Assembly (NCBI GenBank): GCA_021464245.1
Contig: JADCRB010000154.1
Location: 103,696 to 167,695, forward strand
Source of the DNA: Carallia brachiata
Taxonomy: Eukaryota > Streptophyta > Magnoliopsida > Malpighiales > Rhizophoraceae
DNA: 64,000 nucleotides
Direction of reading: 5' to 3'
Below, in pieces: positions 11,748-23,489 of this stretch. Both the position numbers and the translations under genes were made by a program. Every line of letters starts with the position of its first letter. Positions within the stretch are counted from its first letter, which is position 1. The notes under the pieces were generated by a model. It saw only the letters and a list, made by a program, of their open reading frames with translations, was not told where the DNA came from and ran no database searches.

Positions 11748-12034
11748 GGTGATTGGAATGGAAGGCATCGCCCACCTTTTTTCAATTCCGCAACTTCTCT
11801 TTTGGTTTAATCTATAATAGGCAACGCATGCATATGATTAAGAATTTAAGATTCGACATATTATTAGTTTAAGCCGTATTGGATGGCTTCATGTTATGAC
11901 GTACTGTGGGGTAGGGTGAAGAGGGCATGGCAATAATTCTTCAGTGTCATAAAAGCACTCGAAGATGTTATTTATCATGTCGCACTTAGGTCATGTGTTA
12001 ACATATGTATTAACAAACTTAATGCACATCTTTT

Positions 12035-12520
12035 GTGATGAAATCTTCATTAGCTTTATGAGATAATTCCATCTCATCCGACGCCTCTCTAAACCCATCA
12101 GGGGCTGTGCTTCTAACTACCCTCCAAATGCACTGCTTCAAAAAATGCCCTTTAAACTTCTTGTACTATTTTGCATAGATATGCCTGACATAATTACGAC
12201 TAGTGGCAAGAACTCAGACACAGTATTCTCGAGTCCCTACAACAAGCAAAGCAAAGAAAATTGTATCATTAAACAGTAATTATCCATAACTTCAAATTAA
12301 AGTAATTTAAAAGCAATTTCACTTGAACAACATACTTTTGTTGATCACTTATGATTGTCCAAACAAAGCCATTTGTTATGCCAAGTTCTAGGATCAAAAG
12401 TTTGAAGAACAACCTCCAATTTTCTGTATCTTCTTTGTTCACAAAAGCCCAAGCGATGAGATACATTGTTCCATTGCAGTTCACAATTCTCCTTTTAGAA
12501 TGCTTTTTAGCAAACATCCA
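12035..12520 (-). pseudogene. MULE (Mutator-like) transposase fragment
   Basis: Minus-strand reading, in pieces joined by frameshifts, gives IGLDGCLLKS at the array boundary. Next comes YLIAWAFVNKEDTENWRLFF with GFVWTIISDQQK, then RNYVRHIYAKWYKKFKGHF-like and FLKQCIWRVVRSTAP segments. These match, in order, the conserved blocks of plant MULE transposases (GLDGCxLKG, AWAxVxxExxxxWxWFL, ISDxxKG, xRHIYxNxxxKxxG). The frame is broken at several points and no terminal repeats were found. The upstream part of the same transposase continues into the first tandem unit at 12521. Confidence 0.8.
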
Positions 12521-15500
12521 TCCAAACCGATCACTGGCCTATAACCTACTAAGAAGCCAATCCTAGATGCCCCAAACTCATTATTTTTAAACATATGATG
12601 GTGGGGTCTACCTAAAACTTAAACAAATCATTTGGATTAGTTGTCTTTAGCCCTGCCTCATATAACCTTAACCTTAGAAAACAATAATGCTTCTTTATGG
12701 ATTCTAATGACTTTTGAAAGGCTTGCTATAGACTTCGCAATAAGGAGAAGGATAAAAGACTTCTTCAACTTTTTGTTCTTCTTCTATTGGTAAACAAACT
12801 TCTTTATATAAGAAGTTTTAATACATCTTTCCAACTAAGATGAAATTCAATGAAGATTCAAATTTGAAACTGCTTCTAAAAATAAACTTAATCCTATCAG
12901 CTTGTAAAAAAAAAAAAAAAAAACGACAGAGGAAAAGTCAAGAAGAGCCGGCTGCAGAAATTTCGAAAAATTGAAGCAATGAGCCCTTGATGCATGCATT
13001 TTCATTTGGTTGGCATTGTGCATAGTTTTCTTCAAAATTGGCTGGCGAAATTAGGTGACACAGTGACTTCTTTTGGCCTATAAATAGGCCATGAAATGGC
13101 TTCTGCAAGACATCCTAGAGCAAAGCAAACACTTGCAATTCTAAGACTTTGTTCTCTCCCTCTTCCTCTCTTAACAAATTTTTAATTTAGTATTTTGGGT
13201 GTGTGCTCTTTGAACACCACTGAAGTGGATTTTCTCGATCAAAAACTCAAAATGCTAAACTTATCCACTTTAAACTTATAATCTTAACATTTTGGATGTA
13301 TGCTCTCTACTCGTCACTGAGGTGGATTTCCCAGAGCAAAAACTTAAAATACTAAAATATTAAATATTTGTTTGAGATCAAGCCTCTACGGCCCTCAATT
13401 AAGTCAAGTCAATCTGATCGAAATCAATCATCTATAGCCATCATCGGAGTTAAGCCATCTTTCAGAAAACAAGTCTCATCTATAGAACTCAACTAATCCA
13501 AACCGATCACTGGCCTATAACCTGCTAAGAAGCCAATCCTAGATGCCCCAAACCCATTATTTTTAAACATATGATGGTGGGGTCTGCCTAAAACTTAAAC
13601 AAATCATTTGGATTAGTTGTCTTTAGCCCTGCCTCATATAACCTTAACCTTTAGAAAACAATAATGCTTCTTTATGGATTCTAATGGCTTTTGAAAGGCT
13701 TGCTATAGACTTTGCAATAAGGAGAAGGATAAAAGACTTCTTCAACTTTTTGTTCTTCTTCTATTGGTAAACAAACTTCTTTATATAAGAAGTTTTAGTA
13801 CATCTTTCCAACTAAGATGAAATTCAATGAAGATTCAAATTTGAAACTGCTTCTAAAAATAAACTTAATCCTATCAGCTTGTAAAAAAAAAAAAAAAAAA
13901 CGACAGAGGAAAAGTCAAGAAGAGCCGGCTGCAGAAATTGGAAAAATTGAAGCAATGAGCCCTTGATGCATGCATTTTCATTTGGTTGGCATTGTGCATA
14001 GTTTTCTTCAAAATTGGCTGGCGAAATTAGGTGACACAGTGACTTCTTTTGGCCTATAAATAGGCCATGAAATGGCTTCTGCAAGACATCCTAGAGCAAA
14101 GCAAACACTTGCAATTCTAAGACTTTGTTCTCTCCCTCTTCCTCTCTTAACAAATTTTTAATTTAGTATTTTGGGTGTGTGCTCTTTGAACACCACTGAA
14201 GTGGATTTTCTCGATCAAAAACTCAAAATGCTAAACTTATCCACTTAAACTTATAATCTTAACATTTTGGATGTAGCTCTCTACTCGTCACTGAGGTGGA
14301 TTTCCCAGAGCAAAAACTTAAAATACTAAAATATTAAATATTTGTTTGAGATCAAGCCTCTACGGCCCTCAATTAAGTCAAGTCAATCTGATCGAAATCA
14401 ATCATCTATAGCCATCATCGGAGTTAAGCATCTTTCAGAAAACAAGTCTCATCTATAGAACTCAACTAATCCAAACCGATCACTGGCCTATAACCTGCTA
14501 AGAAGCCAATCCTAGATGCCCCAAACCCATTATTTTTAAACATATGATGGTGGGGTCTGCCTAAAACTTAAACAAATCATTTGGATTAGTTGTCTTTAGC
14601 CCTGCCTCATATAACCTTAACCTTAGAAAACAATAATGCTTCTTTATGGATTCTAATGGCTTTTGAAAGGCTTGCTATAGACTTTGCAATAAGGAGAAGG
14701 ATAAAAGACTTCTTCAACTTTTTGTTCTTCTTCTATTGGTAAACAAACTTCTTTATATAAGAAGTTTTAGTACATCTTTCCAACTAAGATGAAATTCAAT
14801 GAAGATTCAAATTTGAAACTGCTTCTAAAAATAAACTTAATCCTATCAGCTTGTAAAAAAAAAAAAAAAAACGACAGAGGAAAAGTCAAGAAGAGCCGGC
14901 TGCAGAAATTGGAAAAATTGAAGCAATGAGCCCTTGATGCATGCATTTTCATTTGGTTGGCATTGTGCATAGTTTTCTTCAAAATTGGCTGGCGAAATTA
15001 GGTGACACAGTGACTTCTTTTGGCCTATAAATAGGCCATGAAATGGCTTCTGCAAGACATCCTAGAGCAAAGCAAACACTTGCAATTCTAAGACTTTGTT
15101 CTCTCCCTCTTCCTCTCTTAACAAATTTTTAATTTAGTATTTTGGGTGTGTGCTCTTTGAACACCACTGAAGTGGATTTTCTCGATCAAAAACTCAAAAT
15201 GCTAAACTTATCCACTTTAAACTTATAATCTTAACATTTTGGATGTATGCTCTCTACTCGTCACTGAGGTGGATTTCCCAGAGCAAAAACTTAAAATACT
15301 AAAATATTAAATATTTGTTTGAGATCAAGCCTCTACGGCCCTCAATTAAGTCAAGTCAATCTGATCGAAATCAATCATCTATAGCCATCATCGGAGTTAA
15401 GGCATCTTTCAGAAAACAAGTCTCATCTATAGAACTCAACTAATCCAAACCGATCACTGGCCTATAACCTGCTAAGAAGCCAATCCTAGATGCCCCAAAC

Positions 15501-18500
15501 CCATTATTTTTAAACATATGATGGTGGGGTCTGCCTAAAACTTAAACAAATCATTTGGATTAGTTGTCTTTAGCCCTGCCTCATATAACCTTAACCTTAG
15601 AAAACAATAATGCTTCTTTATGGATTCTAATGGCTTTTGAAAGGCTTGCTATAGACTTTGCAATAAGGAGAAGGATAAAAGACTTCTTCAACTTTTTGTT
15701 CTTCTTCTATTGGTAAACAAACTTCTTTATATAAGAAGTTTTAGTACATCTTTCCAACTAAGATGAAATTCAATGAAGATTCAAATTTGAAACTGCTTCT
15801 AAAAATAAACTTAATCCTATCAGCTTGTAAAAAAAAAAAAAAAAAACGACAGAGGAAAAGTCAAGAAGAGCCGGCTGCAGAAATTGGAAAAATTGAAGCA
15901 ATGAGCCCTTGATGCATGCATTTTCATTTGGTTGGCATTGTGCATAGTTTTCTTCAAAATTGGCTGGCGAAATTAGGTGACACAGTGACTTCTTTTGGCC
16001 TATAAATAGGCCATGAAATGGCTTCTGCAAGACATCCTAGAGCAAAGCAAACACTTGCAATTCTAAGACTTTGTTCTCTCCCTCTTCCTCTCTTAACAAA
16101 TTTTTAATTTAGTATTTTGGGTGTGTGCTCTTTGAACACCACTGAAGTGGATTTTCTCTCAAAAAACTCAAAATGCTAAACTTATCCACTTTAAACTTAT
16201 AATCTTAACATTTTGGATGTATGCTCTCTACTCGTCACTGAGGTGGATTTCCCAGAGCAAAAACTTAAAATACTAAAATATTAAATATTTGTTTGAGATC
16301 AAGCCTCTACGGCCCTCAATTAAGTCAAGTCAATCTGATCGAAATCAATCATCTATAGCCATCATCGGAGTTAAGCCATCTTTCAGAAAACAAGTCTCAT
16401 CTATAGAACTCAACTAATCCAAACCGATCACTGGCCTATAACCTGCTAAGAAGCCAATCCTAGATGCCCCAAACCCATTATTTTTAAACATATGATGGTG
16501 GGGTCTGCCTAAAACTTAAACAAATCATTTGGATTAGTTGTCTTTAGCCCTGCCTCATATAACCTTAACCTTAGAAAAACAAATGCTTCTTTATGGATTC
16601 TAATGGCTTTGAAAGGCTTGCTATAGACTTTGCAATAAGGGAGAAGGATAAAAGACTTCTTCAACTTTTTGTTCTTCTTCTATTGGTAAACAAACTTCTT
16701 TATATAAGAAGTTTTAGTACATCTTTCCAACTAAGATGAAATTCAATGAAGATTCAAATTTGAAACTGCTTTTCTAAAAATAAACCTAATCTTCAGCTTG
16801 TAAAAAAAAAAAAAAAAAAAGAGGAAAAGTCAAGAAGCGCCGGCTGCAGAGAAATTGGAAAAATTGAAGCAATGAGCCCTTGATGCATGCATTTTCATTT
16901 GGTTGGCATTGTGCATAGTTTTCTTCAAAATTGGCTGGCGAAATTAGGTGACACAGTGACTTCTTTTGGCCTATAAATAGGCCATGAAATGGCTTGCAAG
17001 ACATCCTAGAGCAAAGCAAACACTTGCAATTCTAAGACTTTGTTCTCTCCTCTTCCTCTCTTAACAAATTTTTAATTTAGTTTGGGTGTGTGCTCTTTGA
17101 ACACCACTGAAGTGGATTTTCTCGATCAAAAAACTCAAAATGCTAAACTTATCCACTTTAAACTTATAATCTTAACATTTTGGATGTATGCTCTCTACTC
17201 GTCACTGAGGTGGATTTCCCAGAGCAAAAACTTAAAATACTAAAATATTAAATATTTGTTTGAGATCAAGCCTCTACGGCCCTCAATTAAGTCAAGTCAA
17301 TCTGATCGAAATCAATCATCTATAGCCATCATCGGAGTTAAGGCATCTTTCAGAAAACAAGTCTCATCTATAGAACTCAACTAATCCAAACCGATCACTG
17401 GCCTATAACCTGCTAAGAAGCCAATCCTAGATGCCCCAAACCCATTATTTTTAAACATATGATGGTGGGGTCTGCCTAAAACTTAAACAAATCATTTGGA
17501 TTAGTTGTCTTTAGCCCTGCCTCATATAACCTTAACCTTAGAAAACAATAATGCTTCTTTATGGATTCTAATGGCTTTTGAAAGGCTTGCTATAGACTTT
17601 GCAATAAGGAGAAGGATAAAAGACTTCTTCAACTTTTTGTTCTTCTTCTATTGGTAAACAAACTTCTTTATATAAGAAGTTTTAGTACATCTTTCCAACT
17701 AAGATGAAATTCAATGAAGATTCAAATTTGAAACTGCTTCTAAAAATAAACCTAATCCTATCAGCTTGTAAAAAAAAAAAAAAAAAAAACGACAGAGGAA
17801 AAGTCAAGAAGAGCCGGCTGCAGAAATTGGAAAAAATTGAAGCAATGAGCCCTTGATGCATGCATTTTCATTTGGTTGGCATTGTGCATAGTTTTCTTCA
17901 AAATTGGCTGGCGAAATTAGGTGACACAGTGACTTCTTTTTTTGGCCTATAAATAGGCCATGAAATGGCTTCTGCAAGACATCCTAGACAAAGCAAACAC
18001 TTGCAATTCTAAGACTTTGTTCTCTCCCTCTTCCTCTCTTAACAAATTTTTAATTTAGTATTTTGGGTGTGTGCTCTTTGAACACCACTGAAGTGGATTT
18101 TCTCGATCAAAAACTCAAAATGCTAAACTTATCCACTTTAAACTTATAATCTTAACATTTTGGATGTATGCTCTACTCGTCACTGAGGTGGATTTCCCAG
18201 AGCAAAAACTTAAAATACTAAAATATTAAATATTTGTTTGAGATCAAGCCTCTACGGCCCTCAATTAAGTCAAGTCAATCTGATCGAATCAATCATCTAT
18301 AGCCATCATCGGAGTTAAGCCATCTTTCAGAAAACAAGTCTCATCTATAGAACTCAACTAATCCAAACCGATCACTGGCCTATAACTGAAGCCAATCCTA
18401 GATGCCCCAAACCATTATTTTTAAAACATATGATGGTGGGGTCTGCCTAAAACTTAAACAAATCATTTGGATTAGTTGTCTTTAGCCCTGCCTCATATAA

Positions 18501-21247
18501 CCTTAACCTTAGAAAACAATAATGCTTCTTTATGGATTCTAATGGCTTTTGAAAGGCTTGCTATAGACTTTGCAATAAGGAGAAGGATAAAAGACTTCTT
18601 CAACTTTTTGTTCTTCTTCTATTGGTAAACAAACTTCTTTATATAAGAAGTTTTAGTACATCTTTCCAACTAAGATGAAATTCAATGAAGATTCAAATTT
18701 GAAACTGCTTCTAAAAATAAACCTAATCCTATCAGCTTGTAAAAAAAAAAAAAAAACGACAGAGGAAAAGTCAAGAAGAGCCGGCTGCAGAAATTGGAAA
18801 AATTGAAGCAATGAGCCCTTGATGCATGCATTTTCATTTGGTTGGCATTGTGCATAGTTTTCTTCAAAATTGGCTGGCGAAATTAGGTGACACAGTGACT
18901 TCTTTTGGCCTATAAATAGGCCATGAAATGGCTTCTGCAAGACATCCTAGAGCAAAGCAAACACTTGCAATTCGACTTTGTTCTCTCCCTCTTCCTCTCT
19001 TAACAAATTTTTAATTTAGTATTTTGGGTGTGTGCTCTTTGAACACCACTGAAGTGGATTTTCTCGATCAAAAACTCAAAATGCTAAACTTATCCACTTT
19101 AAACTTATAATCTTAACATTTTGGATGTATGCTCTCTACTCGTCACTGAGGTGGATTTCCCAGAGCAAAAACTTAAAATACTAAAATATTAAATATTGTT
19201 GAGATCAAGCCTCTACGGCCCTCAATTAAGTCAAGTCAATCTGATCGAAATCAATCATCTATAGCCATCATCGGAGTTAAGCCATCTTTCAGAAAACAAG
19301 TCTCATCTATAGAACTCAACTAATCCAAACCGATCACTGGCCTATAACCTGCTAAGAAGCCAATCCTAGATGCCCCAAACCCATTATTTTTAAACATATG
19401 ATGGTGGGGTCTGCCTAAAACTTAAACAAATCATTTGGATTAGTTGTCTTTAGCCCTGCCTCATATAACCTTAACCTTAGAAAACAATAATGCTTCTTTA
19501 TGGATTCTAATGGCTTTTGAAAGGCTTGCTATAGACTTTGCAATAAGGAGAAGGATAAAAGACTTCTTCAACTTTTTGTTCTTCTTCTATTGGTAAACAA
19601 CTTCTTATATAAGAAGTTTTAGTACATCTTTCCAACTAAGATGAAATTCAATGAAGATTCAAATTTGAAACTGCTTCTAAAAATAAACTTAATCCTATCA
19701 GCTTGTAAAAAAAAAAAAAAAAACGACAGAGGAAAAGTCAAGAAGAGCCGGCTGCAGAAATTGGAAAAATTGAAGCAATGAGCCCTTGATGCATGCATTT
19801 TCATTTGGTTGGCATTGTGCATAGTTTTCTTCAAAATTGGCTCGCGAAATTAGGTGACACAGTGACTTCTTTTGGCCTATAAATAGGCCATGAAATGGCT
19901 TCTGCAAGACATCCTAGAGCAAAGCAAACACTTGCAATTCTAAGACTTTGTTCTCTCCCTCTTCCTCTCTTAACAAATTTTTAATTTAGTATTTTGGGTG
20001 TGTGCTCTTTGAACACCACTGAAGTGGATTTTCTCGATCAAAAACTCAAAATGCTAAACTTATCCACTTTAAACTTATAATCTTAACATTTTGGATGTAT
20101 GCTCTACTCATCACTGAGGTGGATTTCCCAGAGCAAAAACTTAAATACTAAAATTTAAATATTTGTTTGAGATCAAGCCTCTACGGCCCTCAATAAGTCA
20201 AGTCAATCTGATCGAAATCAATCATCTACAAAGCCATCATCGGAGTTAAGGCATCTTTCAGAAACAAGTCTCATCTATAGAACTCAACTAATCCAAACCG
20301 ATCACTGGCCTATAACCTGCTAAGAAGCAAATCCTAGATGCCCCAAACCCATTATTTTTAAACATATGATGGTGGGGTCTGCCTAAAACTTAAACAAATC
20401 ATTTGGATTAGTTGTATTTAGCCCTGCCTCATAGAACCTTAACCTTAGAAAACAATAATGCTTCTTTATGGATTCTAATGGCTTTTGAAAGGCTTGCTAT
20501 AGACTTCGCAATAAGGAGAAGGATAAAAGACTTCTTCAACTTTTTGTTCTTCTTCTATTGGTAAACAAACTTCTTTATATAAGAAGTTTTAGTACATCTT
20601 TCCAACTAAGATGAAATTCAATGAAGATTCAAATTTGAAACTGCTTCTAAAAATAAACTTAATTCTATCAGCTTGTAAAAAAAAAAAAAACGATAGAGGA
20701 AAAGTCAAGAAGAGCCGGCTGCAGAAATTGGAAAAATTGAAGTAATGAGCCCTTGATGCATGCATTTTCATTTGGTTGGCATTGTGCATAGTTTTCTTCA
20801 AAATTGGCTGGCAAAATTAGGTGGCATAGTGACTTCTTTTGGCCTATAAATAGGCCATGAAATGGCCTCTGCAAGACATCCTAGAGCAAAGCAAACACTT
20901 GCAATTCTAAGACTTTGTTCTCTCCCTCTTCCTCTCTTAACAAATTTTTATTTTAGTATTTTGGGTGTGTGCTCTTTGAACACCACTGAAGTGGATTTTC
21001 TCGATCAAAAACTCAAAATGCTAAACTTATCCACTTTAAACTTATAATCTTAACATTTTGGATGTATGCTTTCTACTCGTCACTGAGGTGGATTTGCCAG
21101 ATCAAAAACTTAAAATACTAAAATATTAAATATTTGTTTGAGATCAAGCCTCTACGGCTCTCAATTAAGTCAAGTCAATCTGATCGAAATCAATCATCTA
21201 TAGCCATCATCGGAGTTCAGACATCTTTCAGAAATCAAGTCTCATCT
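12521..21247 (+). repeat. Nine tandem ~970-bp units made of MULE transposase plus gypsy LTR promoter
   Basis: Units start (TCCAAACCGATCACTGG) at 12521, 13497, 14470, 15444, 16418, 17385, 18362, 19324 and 20292, so the period is 962-977 bp and the array 8727 bp. The first ~150-250 bp of each unit, read on the minus strand, encodes MULE residues (GASRIGFLAGYRPVIGLD). The rest holds a palindrome (acttctttatataagaagt), an A-tract of 14-20, a TATA box and an LTR-like transcribed leader. The left edge passes into more MULE sequence; the right edge passes into the remainder of a gypsy LTR. The unit therefore spans a MULE/LTR junction that was amplified in place. Minus-strand open frames that recur in the units are by-products of the poly-A tract and are not genes. 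Confidence 0.95.
13078..20853 (+). promoter_or_regulatory. Nine repeated LTR-type core promoters (CTATAAATAG)
   Basis: Each unit carries ttttggCCTATAAATAGGCC, at 13078, 14054, 15025, 16000, 16971, 17947, 18910, 19877 and 20844 (first base of CTATAAATAG). It is followed about 100 bp later by a TC-rich initiator region (tctctccctcttcctctc). The TATA motif is conserved in all nine units although other positions vary. The direction matches the gag downstream of the array. This is the usual layout of a plant gypsy LTR promoter; activity is not shown. Confidence 0.7.
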
Positions 21248-21960
21248 CTCGGTGGAATTTATTTTTTTCAGTTCAAGATCAAGCTGTGGAATTTATTTCT
21301 TTTGTTCAATATGAAGCTTACGTGACCCTTAACGAAATTATAAAGAAGTATTAATCAGAAGACTTGCATAAAGATTGACCTCATAAAGTTTAAAATTTTT
21401 CTTTATAATTTGTATTTATATTTTTGAAAGTTAACTGTTTTAATGCTCGAAACTTACATTAGTATCAAATTTTTAACACATAGTGGGATATCTTTACGTC
21501 CCATCTTTTGCTCCTAAAAAAATAATAAAAAAACTTGAAAGAAAAAAAAAAAGAAAGTAGAAGAAAAAGATAATTGAAAAAAAAATCAAAAAAAAGGACG
21601 AAAAAAACAAAAGAAAACAAGAAGAGAATGGTAAAAAAAAAAAAAAGAGTAAAAAAAAGGTCAACAAAAAAGGTCAAAAAAAAGTGTGAATTCAGTGCAC
21701 CTATGACACCAAAGTAAAGAATGACTGCCTCTACCAGTAAAAAGGCGACTGCTTCATTACCTGTATCAACTACCCTATCTAGGTATGAAGGTCCAAAAAC
21801 TCACGGACGGACACAATTTCTCGCTACCCAAAATATTGAAACAAGGGATTTGCAGTTCATATAGTAACAAGATCTCTCAGCCAATTCTCTCGCTGACTGA
21901 AGAAGCCGACCATTCACCCTAACTGAAGTTGAGGGCAAAGTAACAAATCTCGTACAACAT
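21248..21960 (+). mobile_element. Gypsy LTR 3' part, PBS-like site and untranslated leader
   Basis: From 21248 the sequence leaves the tandem unit and continues as single-copy LTR/U5-like DNA to about 21467. There follows caaatttttaacacatagtgggatatc (split here: caaattttta at 21468 onward, then acacatagtgggat), which resembles a decayed gypsy primer-binding site of the TTGGCACGCCxAGTGGGAC type. An A-rich leader (21520-21690) precedes gag. Confidence 0.5.
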
Positions 21961-23300
21961 CAAAAGCTGACATATTCTGTTGAAATAAGTACGAAGGAAT
22001 CAAAAGAGCCTGCTACTTCAATATTCCATGGAACATTATTGGCCAACATCGACGTCGTGACAGTCATGATAAAGAACACAATCAGCACAAAAGAAAGGAT
22101 CGCAAAATTAGAAAGCAAAATTTTCCAACTAATTAGAGTTAAAAAAAAAAAAAAGATCAATAGATTGCCAATCTTAAAAGAACGGCCCTACTACAAGTTG
22201 ATCCTGACATTGGCGATGAGCAGCCATATCCACCTAGTTTCCCCCAGAAATAACTCCATCCAACATCTTCATGGCAGAAAAACAACAAAGTGGTTCCTCA
22301 CAGCTACCCTTTTCAAATTTTGTCGTTTCGTTATCTGTTTAATGATTACAGGACATGATAGCCAATACAATTCGTTTACAACAAAGTGCATCATTTCAAG
22401 GTTCGCAAATGTACGTCGATCTATACACAAGGCGGATTAAACACCTCAGCATGCCCTTAGGCTACCAACCACCCAAGTTTGACAATTCAATGGACGAGGT
22501 TATCCTAAACAACACGTTACTCACTTCGTCGAAACTTGCAACAATGCAGGAACTTACGGCGACCTTTTGTGAAACAGTTTGTTCGTTCACTCAAAGACAC
22601 CACCTTCACTTGTTTCATAAACCTTGAACTAGAATCAATTAAAAGTTGACAACAACTACAACGCGAGTTTCTCAACAAATTTTTCATCATCCATCAAACA
22701 GTAAGCATGATGGAGCTTACATACACCAAGCAAATGAAAGGAGAGTCTGTCGTCGAATACATAAACAGATAGAGTACTCTCAATTTGAATTGGAAGGATC
22801 GTCTGACGAAGACTTCCGCTGTAGAAATATGCATTCAGGGAATGCAGTAAGAGCTGTTATACATCCTACAAGGCATCAAACCGTGAACCTTTGAAGAGTT
22901 GGCGATTCACACACATGACATGGAGATAAGCATCCAAACTTCTAGGGGCATGATTCCTATCCAATTGGAGTAGCAGAGGGATAGGAGGAAAGTTAAGAAC
23001 TCTAACAACACGAAAAAAGGCAAAGAAGTAATGATCGTTGACGCTTTACCAATAAAAGTGGAAGCTAAAGCAAAAGTGAACCCTCCAGCATCAATAGATC
23101 AACCAAAACAATAGGAAAGAAAAAATGTGACGTTGCAAAAGTTGAAGTATAAGAAGTATCCATTTTTCGACTCTGACGTTGAAGATATCTTTGAGCAACT
23201 TTTGGAGGCTAAGCTAGTTGAACTCATGGAGCCTAAGCGACCCAATGAGGATGATCGGGTGAATGATCCAAAATTCTGCAAGTATTATCGCATAAACTGG
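21960..23300 (+). pseudogene. Decayed Ty3/gypsy gag
   Basis: Pieces in different frames, in the right order, match plant gypsy Gag: YQPPKFDNS near 22460, then an FLNKFF/IIHQTVSMMELTYTKQ-type capsid block (about 22660-22720), then GESVVEYINR, an LQGIKPWTFEELAIHTHDME-type block (about 22865-22925), and YPFFDSDVEDIFEQLLEAKL near 23160 followed by VNDPKFCKYYRI. Stop codons and frameshifts interrupt it throughout. No protease, RT, integrase or 3' LTR follows; after about 23300 the sequence is unrelated, so the element is truncated. Confidence 0.85.
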
Positions 23301-23489
23301 AGAAATAGTACTTAAATTTTTAATTTTGAGTACTTCAAACATAGATACTTTAAATTTGACTACAAGTGAGTATAATTTCTTTGGGTATATATGGAATTTG
23401 AAAAGTACGAAAGGCTATAAAACTAGAACAAAAATATCTACCTCCTTAAATGAACAACTCCAATCCTTGTCAAACTCTAAAAAGAGCTT

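Noticed and set aside
12847..20874. Recurring 60-95 codon minus-strand frames in the tandem array
   Set aside because: They read through the A-tract as poly-Phe and the LTR leader, change frame with tract length, and carry no domain. They are by-products of the repeat.
12521..21247. CRISPR-like or centromeric satellite reading of the array
   Set aside because: The period (~970 bp) is far too long for CRISPR. The unit is built from MULE and LTR parts, and only nine copies exist, so a centromeric satellite is not supported.
21465..21677. Poly-Phe-rich 70-codon minus-strand frame
   Set aside because: It is the complement of the A-rich gypsy leader, not a protein.
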